NCBI RefSeq assembly: GCF_022539315.1
Contig: NC_066315.1
Span: forward strand, 95,151,990-95,215,989
Source of the DNA: Serinus canaria
Taxonomy: Eukaryota; Chordata; Aves; Passeriformes; Fringillidae
DNA: 64,000 nucleotides
Direction of reading: 5' to 3'
Shown one piece after another: positions 51,241 through 63,570 of this stretch (the stretch's first letter is position 1; each line of letters begins with the position of its first letter). The notes under the pieces are model-generated. The model was not told where the DNA came from and did not search any database. It was given only the letters and a program-made list of their open reading frames with translations. A program made the translations under genes and the position numbers.

Positions 51241-54171
51241 GCTATGGCTTTGGAGCTCTTCTGCAAGTTTTCTTTTCAGATCCTTTGAAGCTCACTTCAA
51301 CATGAATACAAGGCTTTTCAGGCTGGAAATCCACTGTCTGTCTGATTCCTTGCTCTAAACAATTTCCACAGCATGACCAGCTATGAAGAAAGCAAAAACT
51401 ATGAGATAAAGATAAAAGAATTTCTCCCCTGATATCAGCATTATTTTAGCATAGTTCCCCAGGAAATTCACTGGTAAAGTCTTGTCTTCATGCATAGGGA
51501 AAAACTCCAGAAGAAAACTAAAAACATGGGTCAGTTTTATAGAAGATAATGGGTTTAGAATTTTCAGTTGCAATGGCGGTCAATGACTTTTTAGCTTAAA
51601 TTTGGTCTTCAAAGTTATCCATAAACATTTGTTTGAGTTTTAGAAAAAAATATTTGCACTTTTCTCCTTGGAGAGTTTACTATTTCTCTGAACTCCTGCT
51701 ATGCCTTCCAGTCCGTACTCTCTACTTCAAGATGTTTGTTCCTTTGTCTCTTCATGATGGCTGAAAAGATGTTTTTTCCCAAAAGTTAGAGGGAAACCCA
51801 TGTAGATGGCATGACATAAAGACAAATGATGAGATAAAAGTTGCAGGTCTTTGTGGTCTGTGGGTTCACATATGTTTGTCAGCTTTTGTAATCTCTCAGT
51901 GACATTTGAGTGACACCACATAGATAGAACATATTGAAGTACCCAGCGGAAAAATTCTTTCCTGAAGACAGTTGTGTTGGATAACAATGATTCACGGTAG
52001 ACACTTGAAAGAAGCACAACAAGGAAATGTTTCTAGTAAATATAATATGAACTATAAATTCACCTGATTGTTACATGGAAGGAATATTAATAGGCTGTCC
52101 TCAATCTGATTGCTGTCTTTGCTAATATACCTGTAAAGCTAAAATATGCTTGGACCTGATGAATCCAGGATGTAGAACTCCATTATCTTCTAAAGTTAGA
52201 ATAAAATTATCTCCCTATTTGCATCTAAGTTTACATGTTTATGTAGGAATGGTGGAAAAGCTCAATTTTGTGAAATGGATGAGATTTTTGGAACGAATGG
52301 ACAGTATTCATAGATCTTCTCTGATTTTCTTTTAAAGGGATTCCACTAAAAATCTGTGGCAGAGATAATACAAACTGTGAGGCTGTGAATAATTACAGAA
52401 ATACTGAGCATTTTTTTTAACCTTTATATCGATTAAAAATGTCATTTATTTAATGTTTAAGATCTAAAGCCTCTTTGATATTTTAGGAAATGTTTCTTGT
52501 AAATGCCATTAGAGCAGTCCAGCACAGTGGGGCAAGGTCTTATAAGCTTAAAAATTAACAGAAGAGACTTGTAACTTAATTTTAGGAAATGCCATAATAT
52601 ATTTGACTATAGTCAGTAGACTTTTGCTAGGAATTATAATGCCAATTGCACTGTATTTAACTATGATCATTGTATTGCAGACTTATTTTTAATGACTCCT
52701 TTTGTGGGAGTTCAAGTTCTTTCTTTTAATAAAGCTATTTCACATTTTGTCCTTGCCAATGTCAGTTTAAAAGGAATGAATACTTCCTATCTGTCTTGTT
52801 AAGGGAGATGACCTGTCCAACCTCTCAGTAGAAGGTTTGGATTCCCATTAAAAGTTTTCAGTTCTCTCCTTTCCTTTCAGCTCCTGTGTGTGCTGTATCT
52901 TTTGTAGATACTGTTTCAAAAAATAAATGACCCAGTCAGAAGTAAAGAAAATTTTGCCCCAAAACTTTAAATTTGCTATGGAGTGATAGTGTTAGATCAA
53001 TATTTGCATTAGATAAGGTGAACTGGTTGCCAAAATGAGAAGATCAATGTGACAATTACTAGCCCTTGAAAAAAGGTAACCTTTAGGTCCCAGAAGACTT
53101 AGTTAATGTGTAGAAATGGTGTTAATTGAAAAACTTTCAAGATAAGTGCTAAAATCAGCATGCTGATTAAAAAGAAAGTCAAAGACATTATATTTTTGTT
53201 AAGTAAGATATTTGAGCTCTTTGCTAGAACTGATATTGGTTAGCAGTGCCGTTCTGGGTTACGTGACAATAATAATAAAAGCATAATAATATGATAAAGG
53301 CCACAAAGTGGTCAAAAGTGACTTGTCTGGTCCATGAAAATTAAACTCTATTGTAAAAGCTAATATCCCTGAGAGATATTATGTAAATATAGATTAGAAA
53401 AATGAACAAAAAGGTACATGGATGATGACTCTTTCCCTTGAACATATTTGTTCTAGGTAGTATGGTAGTATGTACAATTCACAGGTAGTAGGAACAATTC
53501 ATGTGATATTACCAACAGTAAATGCTAATTAAGCTACCTGTGCTCCCTGCTTTCTGCTTAAATGTTTTTTTTTTTCTGCAATAACTTCAGCTTAATGGAG
53601 CAAAAATTAAAAAAACACCAAAGTAATAACTGTTAAGTAACACATGTTAAATGTGCTTAGTTTAATCTGGTGGAAAAAGACAGGTACCACTTTCTTTTCT
53701 GAAAATAGCAGCTGGAGCCAGAGAAAAACTACAAAGCACCTTCAAATCTGTGGCTTCACTCTACACTGTGGCTTCACTCTATGGCTAACTGGCAAAAAAA
53801 AGAATAAAATTATCATTAAAAATAATTTAATAAAATATTTTATTTAAAATTTAAAAAATAACAGTGATGGCCAAATAAGATAAAAATTATGACTGTACCA
53901 GCAGCAGAAATTAAAAAATAGTATTGACTCTTCCATTCAATTTATTGTAGCAAGAGAATAAATACACATTTTTTTGTCAGGAGACACGTGGGGCTGTATT
54001 ACAGTCTCACAAGTAGGTCTGGAAAAGATACTTTTAGACAAATGTAACATTTCTATCTGCCTGAAAAAAATCATCAAAACTCAGTATGTAATTTTCAACA
54101 GGTATCTGAGGCCTAAATGTGTGAGAACAGTAACAGTACCAGTAACGGTAGCCAATTTTACCCAATGTGTT
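51241..54171. other. Anonymous AT-rich DNA, no gene seen
   Basis: No gene or mobile element is named. A 96-codon minus-strand frame at 51727-52017 has no domain signature. An 18-bp tandem duplication lies at 53749-53781. Confidence 0.55.
53749..53781. repeat. 18-bp tandem duplication
   Basis: TGTGGCTTCACTCTA occurs at 53749 and again at 53767. Local and non-coding. Confidence 0.85.
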
Positions 54172-54177
54172 GTGGGC

Positions 54178-54552
54178 TGTTACTTCGTTCTCAGGGGTCT
54201 CAGGATATGAGGGAAGAGACGTTGACTCTATGTATCAGAAGGTTTGATTTATTATTATATGATATATAATATATAAAAACTATATTAAAGGAATAGAGAG
54301 AAGGATTTCCCCACAAAGTTAAGAATAGAATAGAATGTGTAAACAAAAATCTTCTCAGACTGAGATCGGTCGGACAGGTGTTCTGTGATAGGCTCTTAAT
54401 TGGAAACAGTTTGACGGGGCCAATCACAGACCTCCCCATTGTAATCTACAACAGCAGATAAGAATTGTTTACAGTTTGTTCCTGAGGCCTCTCAGCTCTC
54501 AAGAGGGGAAAAATCCTATGTAAAGGATTTTTCATAAAACATGTCGGTGACA
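54178..54552 (-). mobile_element. ERVK-like solo LTR, copy 3, minus orientation, 375 bp
   Basis: Same family as the LTRs at 12580 and 19077. Read on the minus strand it begins TGTCACCGACATGTTTTATG, followed by the 9-bp hairpin (54509-54517 with 54524-54532). It has the paired CCAAT-type boxes (GATTGGCCCCGTC and CCAATTAAGAGC) and AATAAA at 54248-54253, and ends GAACGAAGTAACA at 54178. The flanks GTGGGC and TCGGGC share only their last four bases, so the target duplication has decayed or the ends are shifted by a base or two. No internal sequence is present. Confidence 0.9.
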
Positions 54553-54558
54553 TCGGGC

Positions 54559-56206
54559 TACCTGCATTACTTTTGCATCAGCTGTCCATATATTTGAAGT
54601 TTTTTTTTTTTGTCAAACAATCCAGTTTCATATCACTTTCTGAAGTTTAGGACAAAGAAGAATCTTCTTCCAAGTAGAATAATGTTTTCTGAATTAAACC
54701 TACTTAGAAACTTCCTGTGAAAGCTCAGCTTTGTGAAAAACACAAGATTGATCACTAAACATAGATGGATGGAAAATCTTTTTTTGTTTTAGTAGTTAGG
54801 AGATTTTCACAGGACATGTAAATTGTACCTGCTAATTCTTCCTGCAGAGGTACTTGAGAAAACAGTACTTACCCTATTTGTCTTCCAGTTTCCTTCAGAG
54901 CTCTTAATTTTGTTTTACATTATTTTATTTTCCTCTTTATGAAAAGATTATTGTCAGACTTTTCAAATTCTAAGCAACAAAGTAACATTTTTAAAGTTAA
55001 TCCTAAAAAAATGTAGTTTACATTCAAAGAATAGCAACAGATTATTGAAGCATGACCCTCCCCTTGAACAGAAAAGAACACATATATCTAGACAGTTGTT
55101 TTCCACATTTCCCAATAATTTTATTTTTATCAAAGATAATTTCAAGCCATTTAAACAGGTGTATAAATAGGGTTTTATATCTCTGGCTGCCTGGATCATG
55201 CTTAACAACATTTTAAATTACAGATACAGCACTTTACTCTTTTGCATTTTTACTTGATTTTAACATGAAATTGAAATTTTTTAGGAGCTGAACAGCCTCT
55301 TTCCTTAGCTTGTGCAGAAGTTAAGTGAAAAAAAATGTTATCAAGGTTTGATAATACATTTGTCAGTTTGTATCAAAGCCTTTTATTTTAATTCTTTTAT
55401 ATTCATTATTATTAGAAAGGAATTCCAGATAATCAACTCTTTAATCTAGGTTGTGTAAAGACAAAAAAAATTAACTTCTCATTGATATTATGTTCTTCCT
55501 TAATGGCTTTTTTCCTTCCACTAGTTCCCTGACAGAATTGGTAACTTTCTTTCAGTACTCCTTCCTCTGATCCAGATTAAGAATTTCTTGTTTGATGCTT
55601 GTGTTGTTTGTTTGATCTTTGGTTTTATCTTACCCTTATCATCTTCTGTCCTTCCTGCATGTCAAGTGCCAAGGGCATGGCTTGACTGTTCTTAGCATAA
55701 TGGCCCCAGAAGGCATTTACAAACCAGCAGATTTTAGAGCATCCTTGAGGCTGTGCTAAACTTTGCCAGAGGCTGCAATGGCCTCAATATTATCAAGAGA
55801 TCATGAAGGTTTCTGAAAGATATCTTTGTCTTCACCTCTTCTTTGCTATACTATGTAGATTGCTATTACACATTGTAGTTAGTATTACATATCATGTTGA
55901 AATTGTAAAATATAGGTTCTTTTCCTATAAAATTTAAAACACTAAACAAGAATGAATAGAAATACTTAAGCAGTAAATAGTTTATTAATTCTGTCAGAAC
56001 CATTGGATCTCTTTCAGGGGTCTTGCCTCTCTAATTATTTATTTTCTTGTAGATCTGAACTTAATGGGCTCTCTTCAGCAGCACCAAACTTTTTCTCAGT
56101 TTGTTACAGACTACCAATACATTTTAGTAGCAAAATGTTCTGAAAAGTTAAGAGCAGACATAAACTACATAGGTGCATTGCACAGTGTCTGGATACTCTG
56201 AGGTGT
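54559..56206. other. Anonymous AT-rich DNA, no gene seen
   Basis: No recognisable gene or mobile element between the ERVK-like LTR and the CR1 copy. Confidence 0.6.
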
Positions 56207-57595
56207 CAGGGAATCATAGAATGGCTGAGGTTGGAAGGGACTTCTAGTTGGACCTGGTCCAACCCTGTAGCTCAAGCAGGGTCACCAAGAGGCCTCTTAC
56301 ATAAAATCAGGTTCTGACAGCTTTTGAATATCTTCAAGGAGGGACATTTCATGAAATCTTTGGGTAGTCTGTACCCGACTCTGTCAGCCCCACATGAAAA
56401 AGTATTTCCTGACACTTACAGGGAGCCTCCTGTGTTCCACTGTTTGTGGACAGTGCCTTTTGTCCCATCACTGGAAAACAGTAAAAAGAGCCTGGCTTCA
56501 TGCTCATGATACACTCCAGATGTCAGATATTTGTACATATTTTTGAGATTCCCTGAGCGTTTTTTTCTCTGGAGTCCCGATCTCACAGCCTTTCCTGATA
56601 TGAAGGATGCTCCAATCCCTTACCTTTCTAAGTGACTTATCTCTTGTCCTTGTGAAATTCTCTATGAGGATTTTATGGGAGACAATATCAAAAACATTAG
56701 GGAAGTCCAGACAGATCCTCTGATCCTCTCTCATCTCTCAGGCCAATTGTTTCCTTGTAGAATGCTGTCTGGTTCATCAAGCACTGTTTCCTCTTGGTGA
56801 AGGCATGCTGACTGCTCCTGATGACCTCATCCTTGTGCCTGCAAATGATTTCTGGTATTAGCTTCTCCATCACTTGCCTGGGAATGAAGTCAGGTTGATT
56901 GGCATGAAGTTCTGTGAGATGTCCTCTTGCCCTTCTTGAAGGTAGGAGTGTCATTTCCTCTCTTCCAATGACCAGGAACATCTCCTAGTCATCACGACTG
57001 TTCAGAGATAAGGGATTGACCTCACAATGACTACAGGTCTATGGCCTGTCAAACCCCTCAGCATTTGTGGGGATGTGCTGTTGGGACCTGTGGATTTATG
57101 TTTGTCCAGTTTTTAAAACGTCCTCTAGCCTGATCCTCTTCCACCAGAGGTTAAAATTTTCTGGCTCCACACTTTCCTCTTAGCCTCCATGGGGTGGCAT
57201 TTCTGAAGGCAGAAGTTTCAAGCAAAATCTGGAGCAAAGAAGCCATTCAGGACTTCAGCTTTGCCCATGTCTTGTGTCATCAGGACCACGTTTTCTCTTG
57301 TCTTCCTCTTGTCACCTTTGTATTTCTAGAAGTCCTTCTATGTACATTTCCCTTTGATGTCACTTACTAAATTAAGGTTAAGCTTTTCCTAGCTTTGTCA
57401 ATGGACTCTCTGAGTGTCTCTGTATTCCTCCCAGGTTGCCTGTTCCTTCTTTTAACTCTTCCACCTTCCACCTTTTCTCTTTGAGACTGACCTGTCATCC
57501 ATGCAGATATCCTGGTAATTTCAGCTGACTTCCTGCACTTTGGCAAACTCCAGTTTTGAGCTTGAAGAAAGTAATATTTGAATATTAACCATTTT
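56207..57595 (-). mobile_element. CR1 retrotransposon with internal deletion, minus orientation
   Basis: The left end is the classic CR1 3' terminus in reverse (GAATCATAGAATGGCTGAGG, then TTGGAAGGGACTTCTAG). From 56207 to about 56645 it is 3' UTR and ORF2 tail. At about 56645 it jumps to the middle of the reverse transcriptase. The minus-strand frame over 56697-56981 contains VMEKLIPEIICRHKDEVIRS and SQHAFTKRKQCLMNQTAFYK, the conserved RT stretch of CR1, and the frame at 56504-56734 carries a decayed version of the following FSKAFDTVSH motif. Sequence then continues upstream through ORF2 to about 57595. The RT segment with the catalytic Tyr-Ala/Val-Asp-Asp region is missing. Frameshifts separate the remaining frames and it is inactive. 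Confidence 0.92.
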
Positions 57596-60500
57596 TTAAA
57601 TGTACCTGTTCCTGGTATCAACTTGGATTGGAAATGGGACTTTTTTTACTGTTTTATCTTTACTCCCTTTACTTTATAGAATAAACGTAGCAAAAATCAT
57701 GGATTTTTGTACGTTGTACAGAATACTTTCATGAGAAATCAAAGCCTAGTCATCATTGAAACATACAAAAATCCTCATAGTGGTAAGTATGAGAAGTAAT
57801 GGTTTCAGCCTCGATTACATTTCCAGACAGAATCTTTGGGAATATAATGGCCTATTTTCCTATATATGAAGTATTGGCCTAGAAAACACTGCGAGTCATG
57901 CATACAGATCTATAACATCACCTTCAAAATCACCTAATTTCTTCTCAGAATTTTTTTCAAACATGGTTTTAATTTAAATAACTTGTGTCCCTTCTAATGT
58001 TTTCTGCATGTCAAACTGCAAATAAAAAAAAATTTCCCATTAAGTAATAGAAACATACTACAGAGTATTATATCTATAGAAATTGATGGATATTGAAGGT
58101 TAAATTGATGTTCTGTAATACTTTAACTGCTATTTTTGGCTTTCAGGTGTTGAGAAAAAACTTTTCAGAGGGAAGAAAAGATCTTTTATTGTTTAGATCT
58201 CGGGTGTGAGAAGCACTCTGAATATATAAAGGCTTATCATGAGAAACTGTGACAGGAAATTTCTGTTGAATTCAAGGGACTGCAGTTTTCAACTTTGTAC
58301 TTTATAAATATTTATCCAACTCTTAAAGTCCCTACAGTTTATGAAATTCTTCAGAATTTTCCTGTCATTATATTTCACTATTCAGTCTTTGTTAGCATGT
58401 CCTCTGAATCTTTCAGACTAGATAAAAATGTGAGCTTATTGCTTCAATACTAACTCTTTCACATACTAAAGAAGAAAAAAATAGCAATATTGACACATAT
58501 CTCTCCTTCTTATTAACATTCAAGAAAATCAACTTGAATAATCTTAAGGCTGTGGCAGAAGAAGTTAAAGTAGAATTTTCTAACAATTTTATAGCACCAA
58601 CTGCAGATACACATTATCACAGAGAATATTTGTGTCTTGTGAAGTTATTCTATAAGTTAAAAATGCTACTGATGAGTTTTTTACTGGTTTTAAAGCAAAA
58701 GTTTAAAATAAATTAATGTTATCCTGTCTTGATACTATGTTTAGCCTCATTCAGAAAAATGAGAAATGGTAAAATGTTCTCATCAAAGGAATAAGTACTT
58801 TTCAAAGTCATTGATACAACTAAATATTTAAGTCATGCTACTTTGGAGATGTGCAATTCTTCCATAAACACTCTTGTCTCAATTACACTAAATATTTTTT
58901 CTTGACAAAACATTTTGTAAGCCCTCCATATTTACTTTTCTGCACTTAGTTTTATGCATTTTCTGTATCTAAGGTGGAGTATTTCACATAGCAAAAAAAT
59001 GGAACAATAAAAGAAAGATTGTTTTGTGCCAAGGGAAAAACTTTGGGTTTTTTATTTTGGAATAAAATTAGCACAGCATTTTAATTGGAAATTTTAATGC
59101 AAGTTTGACTGTATGCTAGGGTTTATTCCTTTCCTCTCATAATTAGATGTCAAATGGGATATGGTATACTTATGAATTAAAATTATGGTACAAATAAGTT
59201 AAAGTTTTCACTTTGTTAAAAAGCGGTGGAATTTGCATGGCTACTGGTTTCTCCCTAATATCACCACATTTATGCTCATCCTAAAGTCATTTAATCAATA
59301 TGCAGGATGAGGGGCTTTTTCCCATATGTTATTATAGCCCCAGTGTGATCTTATCATTATATTTGTGGGGACAAGTTTCTATACACAAATAATGAACCAT
59401 GCAGAAGTGCAGTGTAGCAACATAAAATAATCCCTTAGAAGCATGGACTGGCAATTAGGAGAATAGGGAATAAATATTGAAAGGTTAGATGCTCTTTCAT
59501 TTCCACCAGAAAAAAAGAGCTTCAGAAGATTCCAGATATTGCTTTGAGTGCCACTAAATAGTGTTTAGAGCTATTAAGCAAATGATATTTTTAAAAAAAA
59601 AAAAATCAAAGTTTTGTGAAACGGTTTCTTTCCAAACAAAAGGTAAATTTGAAGTGCATATTCATAAAACTTTTAAAAACTTTGATAAATCAAGAATATA
59701 CAAATTAACAATTGTCAAATATAAACACGTTTTCCAATCTTAGGTTTTCATAGGGAATGCCTTGAGAAGAACTTAAATGAGTTGTTCTTTTAACACAGCT
59801 GAGCAAATACAGTGCAAGATTTTCAACCAACCTTTGAGTGAATTTGCTTTGACAATATGTGCAACCCTTTGGTGATCTTTCTGGAGGAATGTTTGAAGTA
59901 TTGAGTTTTACTGGCAAGAGCATTAAAGGAAAGTAAATATCAAAGATGCAAGTGAATATTTGCAAAGCCAGGGTTTTAGAAAAATAGTTGCAAAAGCTTT
60001 ACTGGTCCTAGAAAATTCTTTCTGCCTTCGTGTAAGGAGAAAAAAAAATTAATAATTAAAGTGATATAGCTGGCACTTTAGAAATAAATAAGGAGTAAGT
60101 TAGTATTTTAGATGTTCATAGCAAATGCTTCATGAATGTGCAAGCTGCAGAGAATGATACAAATTAAACAAAATAAAAAGCAAAGTCTGAAAATAGATCA
60201 TTTGAATGTTTCTAAATTTATTCAAGGATATTTTAATTTGCTTGTTTATTTCTTTGGTGGAAGCTCTTCCACATGCAGAAAATAGGCTATTTTTTAAAAA
60301 ATAATCCATTGTTGCAAATTATTTATTAAACCCTAATCAATAATGCATTTTGTGGCAGATTCACTTTGACAGATATCACTGATACTAAAATTAATGTCTT
60401 GTAATATTGTAATGTAATGTGAAACTTCATGAACAGTTTCCTGAACATAGGTTTAAACTGTGGACATAATTTGACAGTGTTAGCTCCAAATCACGTTTGC

Positions 60501-61962
60501 CATATGTGAGAAAGAAAATTATACAATTTAATCAACATATCTCTAAACACTCTTGAAAAGAAGAATGAAAACAAAACAAAAAAAAAGGAACACTAATACA
60601 TTGAATAATTAATAAAAATAAATAAAAATATGTTGGAAAATCAATTGTTACATACTGAAGCACATTTGTGCATCTTTTTTTGAGATCTATCAGTTTTCTC
60701 AACTACAACTAGATATTAAAATAACCTAAGTTACCTGAAACATACAGAAAAAAAATTAAATATCTGAATATATTCTTTATTGCCAATTTGCCTTATATTT
60801 GAGATATACATCTTCTAAGCAGTACAATTTTGATGATATATTGTATTAGTGCATCTTAAGAGTTGTTGGTTTGATGATGTACACCCATTAATGACAAGCC
60901 AGGTGGTGGTAAGGGAAATTATTTTGCAATTGTAATTCTGTTACTTTGACAGATTATGTAAATAAAATTATTTCTATAAATAAAATAAACTTGAACTTTA
61001 ATTTTAAAAGTTATACCATATTTCATGCATGCATATTGAGAGACATATAGATAGATATTTTTGAGAGGTTATGAAACATTTGAGTAACGTCCTGTATGTT
61101 CTGAAGAAATCTTCTCTCAATCTTTTTTGACTCTGTGTTTAGGGCTGTCTTCTATTCCCTAATGCCTTCCCATTAGGTTCTTTTGCCCTTCTGTACATTT
61201 GGACTATACATATATCAAACGTCACAGTTTAATTTTCAGAATTACATTTATGCCTCTAAAACTTATCATAGCAGTGATGAAGAGAAGGAGTTAAGAAAGC
61301 AAGTTGGGAAAAGGTCTGCAGAGTGGATCCAGAATCTGTGCTTTGTCATCAGTTTAGCCAAGTATTTCACTGGTGGGTTTTGTAACAAGGCTGATACTTC
61401 TCTGAAAAGAGGTTTGGGGAAATATAGATGTAATATAATGTACAATATGTAGGGCAGAATAGAGCTTAGGAGCTTTAAATTCTTAGAATGCATACATAAT
61501 ATTTGAGCAAGAAAGGAATCTAGGTGAATTTCAAACCTGCAAAGGAGAGTTTAGTGAAAGAGAAATGGCCATAACAGAAAAAGTGGCACATCCCAGACAA
61601 CACACCTACGCTGATTTTAAGTGAATAAAAGCAAGAATCATACCCAAAAGGGTTCAGGGAAGGGCAATACAAAAGAATGGCCCAGAAATGAGATAAATAT
61701 CTAGGCTGATCCTGGTTGCTCTGGAGACCAACTTCTGCAGTGAGCACTTGCTGGAGAAAGTCTAAGTGACAGTGAGTGCAAGATGTAGGGCTTCATTCTA
61801 GAGACAGCCATGGTGCTCTTACATATCTGAGAGTTTATCTTGATGTCTTCCTACAGTGGCCTTTGCTGGTTGTGTGGGTAAGAGAGCCTTTTGGTTTTGG
61901 GAAAAGGTTTCACTACAGATTTCTATAGAGGCAGGAAAAAATGAGCTCACAAAAAGTTTAGG
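57596..61962. other. Anonymous AT-rich DNA, no gene seen
   Basis: No gene, RNA or mobile element is recognised over this 4.4 kb. Open frames are short and Lys/Asn/Phe-rich. The patch near 61520-61800 is slightly more GC-balanced but unidentified. Confidence 0.6.
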
Positions 61963-61986
61963 TTTTTTTTTTTTTTTTTTTTTTTT
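61963..61986. repeat. Poly(T) tract, 24 bp
   Basis: An uninterrupted T run. It could be the reverse of a poly(A) tail, but the sequence beyond it (61987-62139) shows no retrocopy that I recognise. Confidence 0.8.
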
Positions 61987-62139
61987 CACAGAAACATCCA
62001 GAAGCACCTCAAATATTTGCAAAGGGTACATTAGTTACCCCTTTTTACTTTCGCCTTTACCTTCACAGTGACTCCACATGCATAATGTATTAAAAAATTA
62101 GCAAAAAGCTCCAAATTACATATTAAAGAATAATATAAA
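61987..62139. other. Short anonymous spacer before CR1
   Basis: AT-rich sequence without recognised features. Confidence 0.6.
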
Positions 62140-63570
62140 AATTCAGGTTGGAAAAGAAGTCTAAGATCATTGTGTCCAAACAATGGACCATCATTTAAAC
62201 CATGTCCCCAAGTGCAGCATATACACACTGTTTAAATATCACTAAAGAATCACCTGGTGATTATTCTCTGGGCAGTTTTCTCCAATGCTTGATAATACTT
62301 TTAGTGAAGAAATTTTTCCTACTATCCAATCTAAACCTCTCCTTCTGCAACCTGAGGCCATTTCTTCTTGTCCTGTCACTAGCTGCCTGGCAGAGGAGAC
62401 CAACCCCACACCTGGCCACAACCTGCTTTTAGGTACTTGTACAGAGTGATAAGGTCTCCCCTGAGCCTCCTTTTCTCCATGCTAATCAATGCCAGCTCCA
62501 TCAGCTGCTCCTCATCAGACTTTTCTCCAGGCCTTTCACAGGCTCTGTAACACTTCTCTGGACACACACCAGCTCCTCAATGCCTCTCTTGTAGAGAGGG
62601 ACCTAGAACTAGACATGGGATTTGAGGTAGGGCCTTGTACCCATGCCCAGTACAGAGAGACAATCACTACCAGAGTTTTGCTGGCCACACCATTGGTGAT
62701 CCAGGTCAGGAAGTCGCTGACTGACTTGGGCACCTGGGCACACTCCTGGACCATATCCAGCCATTTGCAGAACAGCTACTCCAGGCCCTTTTCCACCAGG
62801 CAGCTTTTCACCTGCTCTTTCCCCATCTCATAGCACTGCCTGAGGTTGTTGCAACCCAGGTGCAGGATCTGGTACTTAACACTGTTGAACTTCCTACAAA
62901 CGGCCTCAGCCCATTGATCCAGCCTGTCCAAAGGCTCTCCACAGAGCCTTCCTGCCCTTCAGCAGATCAACACTCCATCCAACTTGGTGTTATCTGTGAA
63001 CTTACTGAGGAAAGTTCATGACTATCATCAGTAAAGGTGTTAAACAAGAGTGCTTCTAACTCTGAGCCCTGGGGAACACCTCTAGTGAATGGGCTCCAGA
63101 TGAATCTAACTCCATTGGCCGTCACTCTGGGCCTGGCCATCCAGCCAGTTTTCTACCCAAAGAAAAGAGAACCCATTCACACAACAAGCAGCCAGTTTCT
63201 TCAGGAGAATGCTATGGGAAATAGTGTCAAGGGCTTTACTAAAATTCACCCAGGCAACATCCTCAGCCTTTCCCACACTGACTAAATGAGTCACTTTATC
63301 AAAGAGGGAGATCAGGCTGGCTAAACAAGACCTGCCTTCCATAAACCCATGCTGGCTAGGCCTGATCCCCCGGTTGTCCTGCACATGTGATGACACTCAG
63401 GAAGATTTTTTCCATGACATTTCCCAGGACTGGGGTCAGACTGACAGGCCCATAATTCCCTGAATCCCTCTTCTGGCCTTTCTTGTAGTTGGGTGCCATA
63501 TTGGCCAACCTCCAACTTCTGGGACCTCTTCAGTTAGCCAGGGCTGCTGGTAAGTCCTTGAAAAGGAGCA
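62140..63570 (-). mobile_element. CR1 retrotransposon, long 3' part with reverse-transcriptase remnants, minus orientation
   Basis: This is the most complete CR1 in the window. From left to right it holds the decayed 3' terminus (TTGGAAAAGAAGTCTAAGAT), the ORF2 tail, and then the C-terminal and central reverse-transcriptase regions. On the minus strand, residues [20 protein letters not shown] lie near 62400-62530, CAQVPKSVSDF and NGVASKTLVVIVSLY near 62650-62750, and HGFMEGRSCLASLISLFDKV with VNFSKALDTISHSILLKKLA near 63190-63350. The order and spacing match a continuous CR1 ORF2, in contrast to the copies at 37094 and 56207. Stops and frameshifts break it into several frames, so it is inactive. 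It is 5'-truncated near 63570. The antisense frames at 62202-62833 and 63037-63285 are not genes. Confidence 0.95.

Noticed and set aside
51727..52017. 96-codon minus-strand frame considered as a gene
   Set aside because: No family resemblance, no splice context and a length within chance expectation.
61963..61986. T24 run taken as the poly(A) tail of a minus-strand retrocopy
   Set aside because: The adjoining 61987-62139 has no open frame or gene resemblance and soon meets a CR1 that needs no poly(A).
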